Shown in pieces: positions 45,507 to 56,007 of a stretch of DNA of 64,000 nucleotides. The position numbers and the translations under genes were made by a program. The notes under the pieces were generated by a model. That model was not told where the DNA came from, searched no databases, and saw only the letters and a list, made by a program, of their open reading frames with translations. The DNA is from Gimesia aquarii (GTDB lineage: Bacteria; Planctomycetota; Planctomycetia; Planctomycetales; Planctomycetaceae), in the NCBI RefSeq assembly GCF_007748195.1, contig NZ_CP037920.1:4725800-4789799 (forward strand), written 5' to 3'. The stretch's first letter is position 1. Every line of letters starts with the position of its first letter.

Positions 45507-45534
45507 ATTGTATTAAACAAGCGTTTAAAATCAA
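45507..45534 (-). promoter_or_regulatory. tetR promoter with palindromic operator in the spacer
   Basis: On the minus strand TTGATT is followed by exactly 16 bases and then TACAAT (five of six matches). The 16-base spacer is itself the perfect inverted repeat TTAAAC-gctt-GTTTAA. This is the classic layout in which a TetR dimer blocks RNA polymerase. The promoter lies about 95 bp before the tetR ATG and would also serve the downstream RND genes if transcription reads through. Confidence 0.7.
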
Positions 45535-45677
45535 TTGCAATTTTTAAAATGCAACTTATCTCAAATCAAAATATATACATATGACGATTTCAAAAAAGCT
45601 AAAAGAGAGAAAATTTGCGAGACATTCTGAATTCGAATGCGGAAGACGAATATTGAAAAAATGTCGATTCCCGCTTT

Positions 45678-46082
45678 TTAGCCAGTCAGCCGCTCAGGGC
45701 CATCTTCTCGAATCGAAAAGTGTTGAAAACCACTCGCATCCAGGCGCTGCCTTAAGAGTTCTTTCCAGAGCGGTTCTCGGAGACCATTCAATACACCATA
45801 TAAGACCGTACCGATCGTTAAGCTGGCAACTTCGACCACGCTCATCGGAAGCGAAAACTGCTTTAGGTCTGCGAAGATCTCATCCGCACTACAGTATTCG
45901 CCAAATTTATGACCGGAGTACATAAACTCTACACCAGAGAAGTCTTTGCTCCATTCATAATCGAATGGACCAAACTCCTTCCTGCGATGAAGAACCCAAA
46001 AACAGGTTCCATTAAAGCGAATACTGTGAGTACCTCTCAAAACTTCTAATCCTTCAACAAATTGAATGATTCTGAGTCTCAT
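45678..46082 (-). CDS. Conserved hypothetical protein
   Basis: The 134-residue protein has no recognised domain. It contains TCFWVLHRRKEFGPFDYEWS, SGVEFMYSGHKFGEYCSADE and FADLKQFSLPMSVVEVASLT, with scattered aromatic residues. It lacks a signal peptide and clear membrane segments, so a cytoplasmic role is likely. It is flanked by the tetR promoter region and the divergent nucleotidyltransferase gene. Gene-like codon use and an AUG start argue that it is real. I do not recognise the family and make no functional claim. Confidence 0.65.
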   Translation of the reverse strand: MRLRIIQFVEGLEVLRGTHSIRFNGTCFWVLHRRKEFGPFDYEWSKDFSGVEFMYSGHKFGEYCSADEIFADLKQFSLPMSVVEVASLTIGTVLYGVLNGLREPLWKELLRQRLDASGFQHFSIREDGPERLTG

Positions 46083-46340
46083 TGAAAAATGACTCTATTG
46101 TTCTTGAAGAACTAAACCGAACGATCAATCATACGGAATCGACTCATCTTTGCGAAGTCCGTTTTATGAACCCCTGCTCCACTTTTTCTGTCCCTACAAA
46201 CCTCTGATTTAAACGGTATCCATAAGAGACCCAGCAATATACAACAAAAAAAGACGATCATAAGTCGATAACTCACCAGAACTTGCTATTATTAAACACA
46301 TACTCAAAAAAGTCGTGCGCATTTAATCAATCCAGGATCC

Positions 46341-47609
46341 ATGAAACAAACTGAACCATACAAGGTCGCGTTGGACATTGTCCGCAAATTACGGAATGCA
46401 GGTTACCAAGCTCTCTGGGCGGGAGGCTGTGTTCGCGACCTGCTACTGGGAAAAAAACCACAGGACTACGATGTCGCGACCAATGCTCTACCAGATGAGG
46501 TTCGTAAATTGTTTGGGAAACGGCAAACTTTAGCCGTAGGCGCCAGTTTTGGCGTCATTATCGTCCGCGGTCCACATTCAGACTGTGATGTTGAAGTAGC
46601 CACGTTTCGTAGTGAAGGCCCCTATCTTGACGGGCGGCGTCCGGAACACGTGACGTTTACGACAGCTGAAGAAGATGCCCACCGTCGTGACTTTACCATC
46701 AACGGCATGTTTTATGATCCCCTTACTGAGTCAGTCTATGATTACGTGGGAGGACAATCCGACCTTAATCAGCAAATCATTCGTGCCATTGGAAATCCGC
46801 TGAAACGGATGCAGGAAGATAAACTTCGGCTGCTACGCGCAATTCGTTTTGCTTCCACACTTGAGTTTCGTCTGGATCAGGTCACATTTGAAGCAATTCA
46901 AACAATGGCGAATGAAATCTGTGTAGTGAGCCCGGAACGGATTTCCGGTGAATTAAGAAAAATGCTGCTTCACCCCAATCGCAGTTATGCAATTGAACTT
47001 GTTCAGAGTTCCGAATTGTTAAAATCAATTATTCCTGAATTAGCTCCCTTATGGGAAGATCCAGAAAAACAGCCTTTGTGGGACCAAACACTTCTTCGTC
47101 TGAAAGGTCTCACACTCATCAATTTTGAGCTGTCATTCGCTACCTTATTATTGGATTTGCCTCACGAAGATAGCACCCATCAGCTCGATATCATTCATGA
47201 TATTTGCAAACGACTTCGCTTTTCCAATCATGAAACCTCTCTGATTTACTGGTTGATTCAGCATCGAAACAGTCTGGAAAGCGCCCCATCATTCAAGCTC
47301 TCACGACTCAAACGACTTTTGGCTCATAAAAATTGTCCCTACCTGATTGAACTGGTCAAAGCGGATCTTACTTCTCAAAAACAACCTCTGGACGACCTTG
47401 AATTTTGTTGTCAGTATCGAGATCATACACCCACTGAAGTTTTGAATCCTCCTCCGCTCATCACAGGCAATGACTTGATTGAGTTTGGAATCAAATCAGG
47501 TCCTGAATTCAAGGAACTACTCAATAAAATTCAAGATGCTCAGCTAGATGAAATCATTCATACAAAAGAGGAAGCCTTTGCCCTGCTTTCCCGATTGCAT
47601 CAGAACTAA
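46341..47609 (+). CDS. CCA-adding enzyme / poly(A) polymerase family tRNA nucleotidyltransferase
   Basis: Class II nucleotidyltransferases add CCA to tRNA 3' ends or poly(A) to RNA. The 422-residue protein shows ALWAGGCVRDLLLGKKPQDY and DYDVAT (catalytic acidic pair, about 39-44), then VEVATFRSEGPYLDGRRPEH, RRDFTINGMFYDP and MQEDKLRLLRAIRFASTLEF, the full head-and-neck signature. The C-terminal part is less conserved and has no clear HD domain. CCA-adding and poly(A) enzymes cannot be separated reliably by eye, so no symbol is given. It is followed by a Gfo/Idh/MocA gene. Confidence 0.9.
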   Translation: MKQTEPYKVALDIVRKLRNAGYQALWAGGCVRDLLLGKKPQDYDVATNALPDEVRKLFGKRQTLAVGASFGVIIVRGPHSDCDVEVATFRSEGPYLDGRRPEHVTFTTAEEDAHRRDFTINGMFYDPLTESVYDYVGGQSDLNQQIIRAIGNPLKRMQEDKLRLLRAIRFASTLEFRLDQVTFEAIQTMANEICVVSPERISGELRKMLLHPNRSYAIELVQSSELLKSIIPELAPLWEDPEKQPLWDQTLLRLKGLTLINFELSFATLLLDLPHEDSTHQLDIIHDICKRLRFSNHETSLIYWLIQHRNSLESAPSFKLSRLKRLLAHKNCPYLIELVKADLTSQKQPLDDLEFCCQYRDHTPTEVLNPPPLITGNDLIEFGIKSGPEFKELLNKIQDAQLDEIIHTKEEAFALLSRLHQN

Positions 47610-47656
47610 ACGAGCATTCTACTAATTCAAATCAACATCACACTAAAGGCGTATTT

Positions 47657-48760
47657 ATGACAGACTCCATTCGTATCGGCATTATTGGTGCTGGTGCCGT
47701 CTCCGACTACCATCATGTCCCTGGCATTGATCTCGATCCGCGAGCAGAACTGGCTGCGATTTGTGATCCTAACTCAGAACTACTGGCACAGCGCCAATCC
47801 GATTGGGGAAAAACCAAAGCCAGCACTAAGTATCAAGAAATTGCTGACGATCCTGAAATCGACGCGGTCATCATCGCCACTCCCAACTTTACACATCATG
47901 AAATCGCACTGGCTTGCATTCGAGGGGGAAAACATGTGATGTGTGAAAAGCCCTTGGGATTAAATTATACGGAATCGGCTGAAATGTATCGGGCCGCTCG
48001 CGATACCAACCTGCGACACATGACGGCATTCACATATCGCTTCGCCCCTTCCATGCGCTATGTGAAACATCTTGTGGAATCAGGAGCACTGGGGACTCCC
48101 CGTCACTTCCGTAGCCAACGCTTTCTCGATTGGCCTGAATCAAGCTGGGGCTGGCGACAAAGTAAAAAGTTAGCCGGAGCCGGTGACCTGTTTGATATGA
48201 CAATTCACCGCATCGACTTTGCCCAGGATTTACTTGGTCCGATTAAAAGCATTTGTGGTGCAGTTGCGCAATTTGTTCCGCGAGACAAAACTGCAGAAGG
48301 TCAACCTTGCGAACCATCTGAAGTTGATGACTGGTCTTCCTTAATCGGACAATTCGAAAATGGTGCAGTTGGAGTCTGGGAAGGGAGTACGTTAATGAAA
48401 GGCTATCACAATGATGGTTTTGGTTATGAATGGGCAGAAGTAAATGGCTCCGAAGGTTCCGCCGCCTATCAATTGACAGACCCCAATAACATCTTGATCG
48501 GTAAGCCTGGACAAACGATGGAAAAACTTCCGGTACCGGATGAATTTCTGGTTATTGAAGGCAGTCCACGCAAGCCACATGAGGGTGTGCCTAGTACCGT
48601 ATTCCGTTACGATTTGGTCTACGAATTTGTGTCAGCCATTCTGGAAGAACGGGACGCCATCCCTGGTTTTGATCATGGGGCTTCAGCTCAACTTGTCGCT
48701 GACTCCGTACTGGAATCGTTTGAGAAACGCACATGGATCGACATTCAATGCAATTTATAA
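47657..48760 (+). CDS. Gfo/Idh/MocA family oxidoreductase
   Basis: The 367-residue protein has an N-terminal NAD(P)-binding fold with GIIGAGAVSDYHHVPGIDLD (8-27), CEKPLGL (about 97-103) and a C-terminal alpha/beta domain with RRHFRSQRF-like and GDLFDMTIHRIDFAQDLLGP, where the conserved His sits. Members oxidise sugars or related alcohols. The gene starts about 50 bp after the nucleotidyltransferase and its stop nearly touches the convergent outer-membrane gene. Start is ATG after AAAGG. The substrate is unknown. Planctomycetes have many such enzymes. Confidence 0.93.
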   Translation: MTDSIRIGIIGAGAVSDYHHVPGIDLDPRAELAAICDPNSELLAQRQSDWGKTKASTKYQEIADDPEIDAVIIATPNFTHHEIALACIRGGKHVMCEKPLGLNYTESAEMYRAARDTNLRHMTAFTYRFAPSMRYVKHLVESGALGTPRHFRSQRFLDWPESSWGWRQSKKLAGAGDLFDMTIHRIDFAQDLLGPIKSICGAVAQFVPRDKTAEGQPCEPSEVDDWSSLIGQFENGAVGVWEGSTLMKGYHNDGFGYEWAEVNGSEGSAAYQLTDPNNILIGKPGQTMEKLPVPDEFLVIEGSPRKPHEGVPSTVFRYDLVYEFVSAILEERDAIPGFDHGASAQLVADSVLESFEKRTWIDIQCNL

Positions 48761-48763
48761 GTT

Positions 48764-49858
48764 TCAGAATGTCAGTTGATAGCGAATCATCCCCGTGGGA
48801 GAGACATCATAATTGCCGTTGTTCGATAAATATTCCAGCTTACGATTAAACACATAACCAATTTCAAACTGGCTCACCATTCCATTGGTATGCTTTGTCT
48901 CGATTCCGCCAATCAATCTTAGATCATTGTATGTCACAACGTCATCAACTGCCGTTCCTGCACGACGAATCGCCCACGAACCACCCCCAAATTCACCAGC
49001 CACATACAACCAACGTTCTCGCGCCTCACTCTTCTCGATACGATAAGTGAACTTGGGTTTTGGAAAAATAAGCTCAAGACGTGATCCTTCACTAAACCAC
49101 ATGATCATACCGGCAGCAGGTAATAATTTGAGATCTTCACGATCGATATAAACCACCCCAAACACAAACTGTTTGGAACGTGAGTGCATGTAATAGGCGA
49201 GCCCTCTTCCCGTAATTCTGAGAGAATCAGTCGTCACGTTTTTAAAATCGCTATAAACCCCAGGTGCTACTTCGAGTTCATATGACCATTTTTCGTTGAA
49301 TTTATTAAACCAACGAAAGGCAACCGAGGTATCGTAGACCCGAGCCGGTAAATCAGTTCGTACAGGACCATCCAAATAATGCACGCCAAACCGGGGTGTG
49401 ATGGTGAATCCTTCATAGCGAGGTAGTTCCAAAGCTTCGGATAAACTCAGGCTGAAAATTCCTAGATCATCACCTGTACCAGGTAACCAGGTCACATTGG
49501 CCGTGGCACGTTTATGAGAAATTAATGGCACAAACGTTTCGCATTCGAGACATTCATCTTCCGACTCACTCCAGGAATCGTCGGATTCCAACAATTGGGG
49601 AGGAATTCCTAACGCCTCACGGGCTTCTGCGTCTAAAACTTCGGGAACTTGAGGCGACTGGCTGATTTGCTTGATATCCTGATCACGCGGTGCAAATATC
49701 GTTTGGTGACGACGATAAGACTCAAGATTTGTTGCTTTCTTTGCTCCCAACTCAGAAAGTCTTCCCTGAGCATAAGCAAAACGACCAGTCACACTGCTCA
49801 ATACAATCACTGATGTAACTATCAGGAGAAAAACAGCCTTCAAAGACTGAAATGGCAT
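48764..49858 (-). CDS. Outer-membrane beta-barrel-type protein (DUF6268-like)
   Basis: The 364-residue product has a signal peptide (about 7-30, AVFLLIVTSVIVLSSVTGRF) and then alternating polar/hydrophobic strands rich in aromatic residues, such as FTITPRFGVHYLDG, WSYELEVAPGVYSDF, LAYYMHSRSKQFVFGVVYID, VSQFEIGYVFNRKLEYL and a final GMIRYQLTF. The terminal aromatic residue is typical of outer-membrane barrels. It looks like the DUF6268 family seen in planctomycetes, but the family name is from memory. The ATG start has GGAAG nine bases upstream; a TTG five codons earlier is less likely. Confidence 0.7.
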   Translation of the reverse strand: MPFQSLKAVFLLIVTSVIVLSSVTGRFAYAQGRLSELGAKKATNLESYRRHQTIFAPRDQDIKQISQSPQVPEVLDAEAREALGIPPQLLESDDSWSESEDECLECETFVPLISHKRATANVTWLPGTGDDLGIFSLSLSEALELPRYEGFTITPRFGVHYLDGPVRTDLPARVYDTSVAFRWFNKFNEKWSYELEVAPGVYSDFKNVTTDSLRITGRGLAYYMHSRSKQFVFGVVYIDREDLKLLPAAGMIMWFSEGSRLELIFPKPKFTYRIEKSEARERWLYVAGEFGGGSWAIRRAGTAVDDVVTYNDLRLIGGIETKHTNGMVSQFEIGYVFNRKLEYLSNNGNYDVSPTGMIRYQLTF

Positions 49859-50169
49859 AACTGAGTCTTCCAAATGAATAATTAACCAGGTACGTAAATT
49901 CTATCTGGTGGAGTTCTACCACCATGGGTAGTTGTCAGAACTAATGGGGAGAGGTCAAAAGAATAGAGAGATGTAGAGGCAAGAAATATCAAGGAAACAC
50001 AAATGGGTCAACCCGAATCCAGAGTATACGCTTCTCTTAAGGACTCTGAAAAATGCCCTGCTCTGATCGTTGCCCCCTGTTTCAATAGATGTTAGAATCA
50101 GATACCGAAGACAGGAAATATACATAAGAACAATACTATACTTTCATTTTTACCAGGAATACACAAGAA
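49859..50169. other. Divergent intergenic region
   Basis: The 311-bp gap separates the outer-membrane gene (leftward) from the tiny DUF6800 gene (rightward). A TATACT box about 30 bases before the DUF6800 start could be a -10 element, but no matching -35 is clear. No hairpin of note was seen. Confidence 0.4.
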
Positions 50170-50340
50170 ATGGGACGTGTTGAAAAAGGGCGCGAACTGG
50201 CCCAACGTCGAATCCGGAAGCATAAACTGAAACAACTTCGGGAAAAATTCGCCAAGGCAAAAGACTCTGCGGAAAAAGAAGCGATCAAAGAAAAAGTTCG
50301 CAAGATCAGCCCTTTTGTTGTATTAGAAGAATCTGCCTGA
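50170..50340 (+). CDS. Small basic protein, DUF6800-like
   Basis: A 56-codon frame begins MGRVEKGRELAQRRIRKHKL and ends FVVLEESA before a TGA. It is highly basic with Arg/Lys-rich helical segments (KQLREKFAKAKDSAEKEAIK). The same length, basic opening and layout are seen in the DUF6800 family of planctomycetes. The longer antisense reading frame here has no gene-like features. The function is unknown; RNA or ribosome binding is plausible from charge alone. It is divergent from the outer-membrane gene and upstream of a VOC gene. Confidence 0.7.
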   Translation: MGRVEKGRELAQRRIRKHKLKQLREKFAKAKDSAEKEAIKEKVRKISPFVVLEESA

Positions 50341-50427
50341 GATCCCTTCTTATTATCGATCATTGAAGTAGACGCTCGCTTTATTGAAGTGAGCGTCATT
50401 TTTTCTTGCGCTGAGGGGATAATTGAA

Positions 50428-50814
50428 ATGACTGACTTCAATTCAACTCACAACCGAGCAGTCTGGTTCGATATACCCGTGGCTGACCTTGATCGAGCTG
50501 CAGCATTTTATTCAGCAGTTCTTTCGGTAAAAGTTCATTGCGAACAATTCAACGAAACTCGATTCGGCGTTTTGGGTCATGAGCAGGGAAATGGCGGTTG
50601 TTTGATCCTCGATGAATCGGCAATCTCGGCTGACAAAGGGATCCTAGTTTATATGAATGTCGATCATCGTATTCGGGATGCCGTAACGCAGGCCGAAGCC
50701 AAGGGAGGAAAAGTGATCGAACCGATTCACTCTATTGGTCCGCATGGCTTTCGGGCTCTCATTCTCGACAGCGAGGGAAATCGTCTCGCGTTACATTCTA
50801 ATTCTGATAAATAA
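50428..50814 (+). CDS. VOC (glyoxalase/bleomycin-resistance) family protein
   Basis: The 128-residue protein carries the vicinal-oxygen-chelate fold: RAVWFDIPVADLDRAAAFYS (9-28) at the start and EPIHSIGPHGFRALILDSEG with NRLALHSN near the end. The second metal-ligand region (GPHGFRALILDSEGNR) is intact. Typical roles are metal-dependent lyase or dioxygenase reactions, but the substrate cannot be told. The internal ATG was chosen because GAGGGG lies just upstream and the domain begins here. It is convergent with clpB. Confidence 0.85.
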   Translation: MTDFNSTHNRAVWFDIPVADLDRAAAFYSAVLSVKVHCEQFNETRFGVLGHEQGNGGCLILDESAISADKGILVYMNVDHRIRDAVTQAEAKGGKVIEPIHSIGPHGFRALILDSEGNRLALHSNSDK

Positions 50815-50816
50815 AA

Positions 50817-50853
50817 AATCACAGCTTAAGAGACTAACCCCAAAACTGTGATT
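50817..50853. terminator. Hairpin between convergent VOC and clpB genes
   Basis: Arms AATCACAG and CTGTGATT (eight base pairs) flank a 21-base loop, in the 68-bp space where two genes converge. It may stop transcription from both sides. A-tracts occur on both flanks but there is no long T-run, so it is a modest terminator at best. Confidence 0.45.
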
Positions 50854-50882
50854 CAAATAATAACCAAATTGATCTTGAACCG

Positions 50883-53498
50883 TTACTTTTCAGAGAACAG
50901 GTACAATCCTTCATGTGCATTCACATAAATTGTGGCACCTTCTGAAAATTCTCCCGACAGTAACTTATTCGCAAGTTCATTCTGGATATTCTGCTGAATG
51001 GTACGCTTTAAAGGACGCGCTCCATAGGTGGGGTCATAACCTTCTTCCGCTAACAAATCTTTAGCGGCATCAGAGACTTCCAATGTATATCCATTCTCTT
51101 CCACTAAAGCGGCTAAATTCTTTAATTGTAATTCCACAATCTGGCGAATTTCTTCACGTCCGAGCGGATGGAAGACAATCGCTTCATCAATTCGATTTAG
51201 GAATTCAGGTAAAAACTCGCGCTGCAGTGCATCCATCACACGGCTATGGATCAACTGCTCATCCTCCTTACCAGATAAATCCATAATCGTCTGACTGCCA
51301 ATGTTAGACGTCATCACGACAATTGTATTTGAGAAATCAACAGTTCGCCCGTGGCTATCTGTCAATCGCCCATCATCGAGTAATTGCAAGAGAATGTTAA
51401 ACACATCACGGTGTGCCTTCTCTACTTCATCCAACAAGATGACAGAATAAGGCTGGCGTCGTACCGCTTCCGTCAATCGCCCCCCTTCTTCGTAACCGAC
51501 ATATCCTGGAGGCGCACCAATGAGTCTTGCCACGGAATGTTTCTCCATGAATTCACTCATGTCGATGCGAATCATGTTGCGTTCGTCATCAAACAGAAAT
51601 CCGGCAAGTGCCTTACATAATTCCGTTTTTCCCACCCCCGTGGGTCCCAGGAACATGAATGAACCGATGGGACGACTCTGATCCTGTAAACCGGAACGAG
51701 AACGTCTGACCGCATTGGAAACCGCTTCAACAGCTTCGTTCTGATTGATCATTCGCTGATGGATTTCCTCTTCCATTCTCAGTAATTTTGCCCGTTCGCC
51801 CTGTAACATTTTCGAAATGGGAATCCCGGTCCACATACTGATCACCTTAGCAATATCTTCCGGCGTCACTTCCTCACGCAACAAGCGTTCGCCACCGACA
51901 TCGCCGAGTTCTGTAACCCGTTCTTCCATTTCTGACAAGCGTTTGCGAGCTGTATTTAACTCCTGTTCTGCATTATAAGCAGTTGTAAAGTCTTCATTGG
52001 AATTTGTTTGTTGCGCTCGATTAAATGCCTGTTCATAAGCTGTATTCAATCGATCAATCTCTTCCTTCAATGGCTGTAAACCAGACAAGGCTTCCTTCTC
52101 GGTTTCCCAACGGGTCTTTAGCGCATTGACGCTCTCCTCACGGTCGGCGATCTGTTTTCTTAATTCTTCCAGACGCTCTTTACTATCCGCCGTCGTTTCC
52201 GTTGCCAGAGCCGTCGCTTCAATTTGCATTCGAGTTAATTGACGAGTTGCCTCGTCAATTTCAGCAGGCATCGAATCCATTTCCATCCGCAAATGGCTAG
52301 CTGCCTCATCCACTAAGTCGATGGCTTTATCGGGTAGAAAACGATCGTTGATATAACGGTCCGATAATGTCGCTGCATTGATTAACGCATCATCCATAAT
52401 GCGCACTCCATGATGCGTTTCGTAGCGTTCTTTTAAGCCACGCAAGATGGAAATTGTGTCTTCCACAGTCGGTTCCTGTACCATCACCGGTTGAAAACGT
52501 CGCTCTAAAGCAGGGTCTTTTTCGATATGCTTGCGGTATTCGTCGAGAGTCGTGGCTCCCACACAATGCAATTCTCCGCGTGCTAATGCCGGTTTCAATA
52601 AATTGGAAGCATCCGCGCCCCCTTCTGCTGCCCCTGCTCCCACAACTGTATGCAATTCATCAATAAACAGGATGATCTCCCCCTTGGCCTGTTCGATTTC
52701 TTTAAGAACTGCCTTCAAACGATCCTCAAATTCACCACGGTATTTCGTGCCCGCTATGAGTGCCCCCATATCTAGAGCAATCACCCGTTTATTTTTAAGA
52801 TTCTGGGGGACATCGCCAATCACAATACGATGTGCGAGCCCTTCAACAATTGCTGTTTTTCCAACTCCCGCTTCACCAATCAAAACCGGATTATTTTTTC
52901 GACGACGGGATAAAATTTGAATGACCCGTCGAATTTCCTGATCGCGGCCAATCACCGGATCGATTTTTCCCTGCCGTGCCAGTTCCACAAGATCTTTACC
53001 GTATTGCTCCAGCGATTGGTATTTTTCCTCGGGACTTTGATCAGTCACTCGTTGACCACCACGTACGGCCTGCAAAGCCGACAACACATCGTCTTCTTCA
53101 ATGCCATTTAATTCCAAAAGACGTTTTGCCTGATCATCTACAGTAGTAAAAGCCAACAGCAGATGTTCTGTCGAGACAAAATCATCCTGCATCTGATCAG
53201 CACGATCCTGAGCAGCCTGAAGGACCTGAAGCAACGCCTGACCAATACCCACCTGAGACATGGCTCCGGTTACTTTAGGAAGGCGTTGAATTTCGTCATC
53301 TACCATTTTTTGAAGCTGAGGAAGATTGGCACCAATCTTTTGAATCAGAGGTTTCACAACACCTTGTTCTTCGTCCAACAGCGCTTTGAGCAAATGCAAA
53401 GGCTTAATTTCCTGTTGGCCAAAATCTTCAGCCGTTTGCTGGGCACGCTGTACTGCCTCTTGAGCTTTTACAGTCAACTTTTCAAATCGAAACGCCAT
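50883..53498 (-). CDS. clpB: ClpB, disaggregating AAA+ chaperone
   Basis: ClpB rescues aggregated proteins with DnaK. The ATG chosen ([20 protein letters not shown]) has GGAGGAGC just upstream and is the family start. The 871-residue protein has the N-domain, first AAA+ module ([19 protein letters not shown], then [20 protein letters not shown]), the long coiled-coil middle domain (about 400-530) and second AAA+ module ([19 protein letters not shown], then [20 protein letters not shown]). All Walker sites are intact. It lies directly downstream of dnaK on the same strand, the natural pairing, with a hairpin between. Confidence 0.97.
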   Translation of the reverse strand: MAFRFEKLTVKAQEAVQRAQQTAEDFGQQEIKPLHLLKALLDEEQGVVKPLIQKIGANLPQLQKMVDDEIQRLPKVTGAMSQVGIGQALLQVLQAAQDRADQMQDDFVSTEHLLLAFTTVDDQAKRLLELNGIEEDDVLSALQAVRGGQRVTDQSPEEKYQSLEQYGKDLVELARQGKIDPVIGRDQEIRRVIQILSRRRKNNPVLIGEAGVGKTAIVEGLAHRIVIGDVPQNLKNKRVIALDMGALIAGTKYRGEFEDRLKAVLKEIEQAKGEIILFIDELHTVVGAGAAEGGADASNLLKPALARGELHCVGATTLDEYRKHIEKDPALERRFQPVMVQEPTVEDTISILRGLKERYETHHGVRIMDDALINAATLSDRYINDRFLPDKAIDLVDEAASHLRMEMDSMPAEIDEATRQLTRMQIEATALATETTADSKERLEELRKQIADREESVNALKTRWETEKEALSGLQPLKEEIDRLNTAYEQAFNRAQQTNSNEDFTTAYNAEQELNTARKRLSEMEERVTELGDVGGERLLREEVTPEDIAKVISMWTGIPISKMLQGERAKLLRMEEEIHQRMINQNEAVEAVSNAVRRSRSGLQDQSRPIGSFMFLGPTGVGKTELCKALAGFLFDDERNMIRIDMSEFMEKHSVARLIGAPPGYVGYEEGGRLTEAVRRQPYSVILLDEVEKAHRDVFNILLQLLDDGRLTDSHGRTVDFSNTIVVMTSNIGSQTIMDLSGKEDEQLIHSRVMDALQREFLPEFLNRIDEAIVFHPLGREEIRQIVELQLKNLAALVEENGYTLEVSDAAKDLLAEEGYDPTYGARPLKRTIQQNIQNELANKLLSGEFSEGATIYVNAHEGLYLFSEK

Positions 53499-53724
53499 AA
53501 TGCTCCTCCAATTCTTTTCCAATATTGCGCAGCAACTCAACAGCTTGGATTATCTTTCTGAATAACCAGCTGACAAGTAATGTTTTTAGGAATTTAGTTT
53601 TTTGTTTAAGGAACAGGCCCAGTGAGGTGGGAAAAAATGAACCTGCTAATCTACATGACTACAAAAAAATTATTATGTAAAACAAAATATATTAAGTAGG
53701 AAAGGTCTTATTTACTCAGAAGTT

Positions 53725-53752
53725 GGGAACTCAGAATGAAACCTGAGCTCCC
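53725..53752. terminator. Hairpin just downstream of dnaK
   Basis: Arms GGGAACTCAG and CTGAGCTCCC give a 10-base-pair stem (one G-U wobble) with an eight-base loop, 40 bases past the dnaK stop. No T-run follows on the dnaK strand. It could be a terminator, an RNA stability element, or a processing hairpin between dnaK and clpB. Confidence 0.45.
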
Positions 53753-53791
53753 GTCTCCTATTCTCGATAAAGCACTAAAACGAAATCTGTT

Positions 53792-55702
53792 CTAGTCTTT
53801 TTTCTCAAATTCTGCATCAATTACATCTTCTTCCTCAGCGGGAGCAGCAGCGTCTCCGCCCTCGGCGGAAGTACCATCGGCTCCTGCAGCTTGGCTCTCT
53901 TTATACATCTGCTCTGTGAAAGCATGAGTAGCCTGCTGTAATTCCTCGCAGGCAGTGTTGATCGCCGCTGCATCTTCAGTACCGATCGCATCGTTCACTT
54001 TTTTCACTGATGCCTCAATCGCTGACTTGGAAGAATCATCAATTTTCTCAGCGTGTTCTTTCAACAGTTTCTCTACTTCATAAATCAGTCGAGACCCATT
54101 ATTCTTGGCTTCAGCCAACTCGAATTTCTTCTTGTCTTCATCGGCGTGGGCTTCTGCCTGTTTCTGCATCTCTTCAATTTCGGTTTCAGACAAACCACTG
54201 GACTGTTCAATCCTGACAGAAGTTTCCTTACCTGTAGCAACATCTTTTGCCGAGACATTTAAAATTCCATTTACATCAATATCAAATACCACTTTAATCT
54301 GTGGAACTCCACGAGGTGCTGGTGGAATTTCTTCCAGATTAAACTGCCCCAACAATCGGTTGTCGGTAGCCATCTGCCGTTCTCCTTGGAAAACGCGGAC
54401 TGTAACGGCAGTTTGGTTGTCGGCAGCGGTTGAAAATACTTGGTCCTTGGTCACAGGAATGGTTGTGTTACGTTCAACCAGTTTCGTCATTACGCCGCCT
54501 TCGGTTTCGATTCCCAAAGACAGCGGAGTGACATCCAGCAACACAACATCCTGGACATCGCCAGAAATAATACCACCTTGAATAGCAGCACCAATAGAAA
54601 CCACCTCGTCAGGATTGACTCCCTTGTGTGGCTCTTTCCCAAATATTTTCTTAACGAATTCCTGAACTTTGGGAACACGCGTTGATCCACCAACCAACAC
54701 AACTTCATCGATTTGGCTCGAATCAAGTCCTGCATCCTTCATTGCCTGCTCGACTGGCTTCCGACAGCGTTCAACAAGAGGATCGATCAACTTCTCAAAC
54801 TCAGAACGGGTAATCGCCATTTGTAAGTGTTTTGCGCCTGAACTATCCGCAGTAATAAACGGCAGATTAATATCTGTCGATTGTGAAGAAGACAATTCTT
54901 TCTTTGCTTTTTCGGCGGCTTCGCGCAAACGCTGTAACGCCATCGCATCATCTCGCAGATCTATTCCCTGCTCCTTCTTGAACGCATCTGCAATATGATT
55001 GATCAACTCTTCGTCAAAGTCGTCTCCCCCCAGATGACCATCACCGTTCGTACTTAGAGTTTCAATGATTTCGTCGCCGACTTCCAAAACGGAAACGTCA
55101 AACGTTCCACCCCCAAAGTCGAACACGACAATTTTTTCGTCGTTCTTCTTTTCCAAACCGTAGGCCAGTGCAGCGGCTGTCGGCTCATTGATGATACGCG
55201 AGACTTCCAAACCAGAAATCTGGCCCGCGTCTTTGGTCGCTTGTCGTTGAGCATCATTGAAATAAGCGGGAACAGTAACGACCGCTTTGTTGACTTTATG
55301 TCCCAGATAGCTTTCTGCGGCTTCTTTCAATTTCCGTAGAATCGAAGCTGAAATTTCTGGCGGGGTGTAGGTTTTACTACCTGCCTCTATTTTGACATAG
55401 TCCTCAGGTCCACCAATAATTTTATAGGGTACGATCTTTTCTTCACTCTGTACTTCATTGTGCCGACGTCCCATAAATCGCTTTACGGAATAAACGGTAT
55501 TCTTGGGATTGGTCACAGCCTGACGTTTTGCAGGCTCTCCCACGAGCGTCTCTCCTTTATCGGTAAAAGCGACAACACTAGGGGTAATCCGATTCCCTTC
55601 CAGGTTAGGAATCACTTTGGCTTCCCCACCTTCCATAATCGAAACCACTGAGTTTGTAGTTCCCAAATCAATTCCGATGATCTTTTCACCTTGAGACGAC
55701 AT
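53792..55702 (-). CDS. dnaK: DnaK, Hsp70 chaperone
   Basis: DnaK is the central Hsp70 chaperone. The 636-residue protein opens with [20 protein letters not shown], contains [39 protein letters not shown] and [20 protein letters not shown] in the ATPase domain, [20 protein letters not shown] in the substrate domain, and ends [10 protein letters not shown], the usual EEVD-like tail. dnaJ and grpE are not adjacent. Transcription seems to start at a sigma54-type promoter about 145 bp upstream, an unusual control for dnaK. It is divergent from pheA. Confidence 0.98.
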   Translation of the reverse strand: MSSQGEKIIGIDLGTTNSVVSIMEGGEAKVIPNLEGNRITPSVVAFTDKGETLVGEPAKRQAVTNPKNTVYSVKRFMGRRHNEVQSEEKIVPYKIIGGPEDYVKIEAGSKTYTPPEISASILRKLKEAAESYLGHKVNKAVVTVPAYFNDAQRQATKDAGQISGLEVSRIINEPTAAALAYGLEKKNDEKIVVFDFGGGTFDVSVLEVGDEIIETLSTNGDGHLGGDDFDEELINHIADAFKKEQGIDLRDDAMALQRLREAAEKAKKELSSSQSTDINLPFITADSSGAKHLQMAITRSEFEKLIDPLVERCRKPVEQAMKDAGLDSSQIDEVVLVGGSTRVPKVQEFVKKIFGKEPHKGVNPDEVVSIGAAIQGGIISGDVQDVVLLDVTPLSLGIETEGGVMTKLVERNTTIPVTKDQVFSTAADNQTAVTVRVFQGERQMATDNRLLGQFNLEEIPPAPRGVPQIKVVFDIDVNGILNVSAKDVATGKETSVRIEQSSGLSETEIEEMQKQAEAHADEDKKKFELAEAKNNGSRLIYEVEKLLKEHAEKIDDSSKSAIEASVKKVNDAIGTEDAAAINTACEELQQATHAFTEQMYKESQAAGADGTSAEGGDAAAPAEEEDVIDAEFEKKD

Positions 55703-55846
55703 TCGAGTTTCCCCTCTTTCTTTATTCCTAATTCAGATCTGTACTAGACACAGTCTCAAAACGAAATCCAATGTCATGTACATCAATCATGTGCTTCTTA
55801 TGATTTCAATCAGTGAGCTAGCTGGAAACCAGCTGATTACTTACTT

Positions 55847-55862
55847 AGCAATGTACGTGCCA
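55847..55862 (-). promoter_or_regulatory. Sigma54 (-24/-12) promoter for dnaK
   Basis: On the minus strand the sequence is TGGCACG-TACA-TTGCT. This matches the known sigma54 consensus TGGCACG-N4-TTGCW with no mismatch, and the GG and GC pairs are exactly 10 bases apart. The predicted start site is near 55836, giving an untranslated leader of about 130 bases before the dnaK ATG. No CIRCE repeat or good -35/-10 pair was seen nearby. Confidence 0.8.
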
Positions 55863-55961
55863 AGCCGATTTTAACATCTAACACAAAACTCTAAACAACT
55901 TAATAATAAACACTTACAAACCAAATAGTTTTCGCTAACCGAAAATTCAAACCATAAAGAA

Positions 55962-55974
55962 TGCCATATTGGCA
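55962..55974. promoter_or_regulatory. Proximal upstream activator-type site for dnaK
   Basis: TGCCA-tat-TGGCA is an inverted repeat with five-base arms. It begins about 100 bp upstream of the -24 element, inside the usual range for sigma54 enhancer sites. Read towards dnaK it forms part of the 16-base element TGCCAATATGGCATTC, which recurs once more upstream. Confidence 0.6.
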
Positions 55975-56007
55975 CCCTCAATAACCAAGCCTGCCTGCAC
56001 GTCAGAA

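Noticed and set aside
45581..45925. Plus-strand open frame of 114 codons overlapping the hypothetical gene and tetR promoter region
   Set aside because: It lies antisense to a better minus-strand gene, has no Shine-Dalgarno sequence and its composition is not protein-like.
50136..50441. Minus-strand frame of 101 codons over the DUF6800 gene
   Set aside because: The short plus-strand gene has a family-like sequence; the antisense frame has none.
54105..54581. Plus-strand frame of 158 codons inside dnaK
   Set aside because: Antisense shadow of a highly conserved gene; no start signal.
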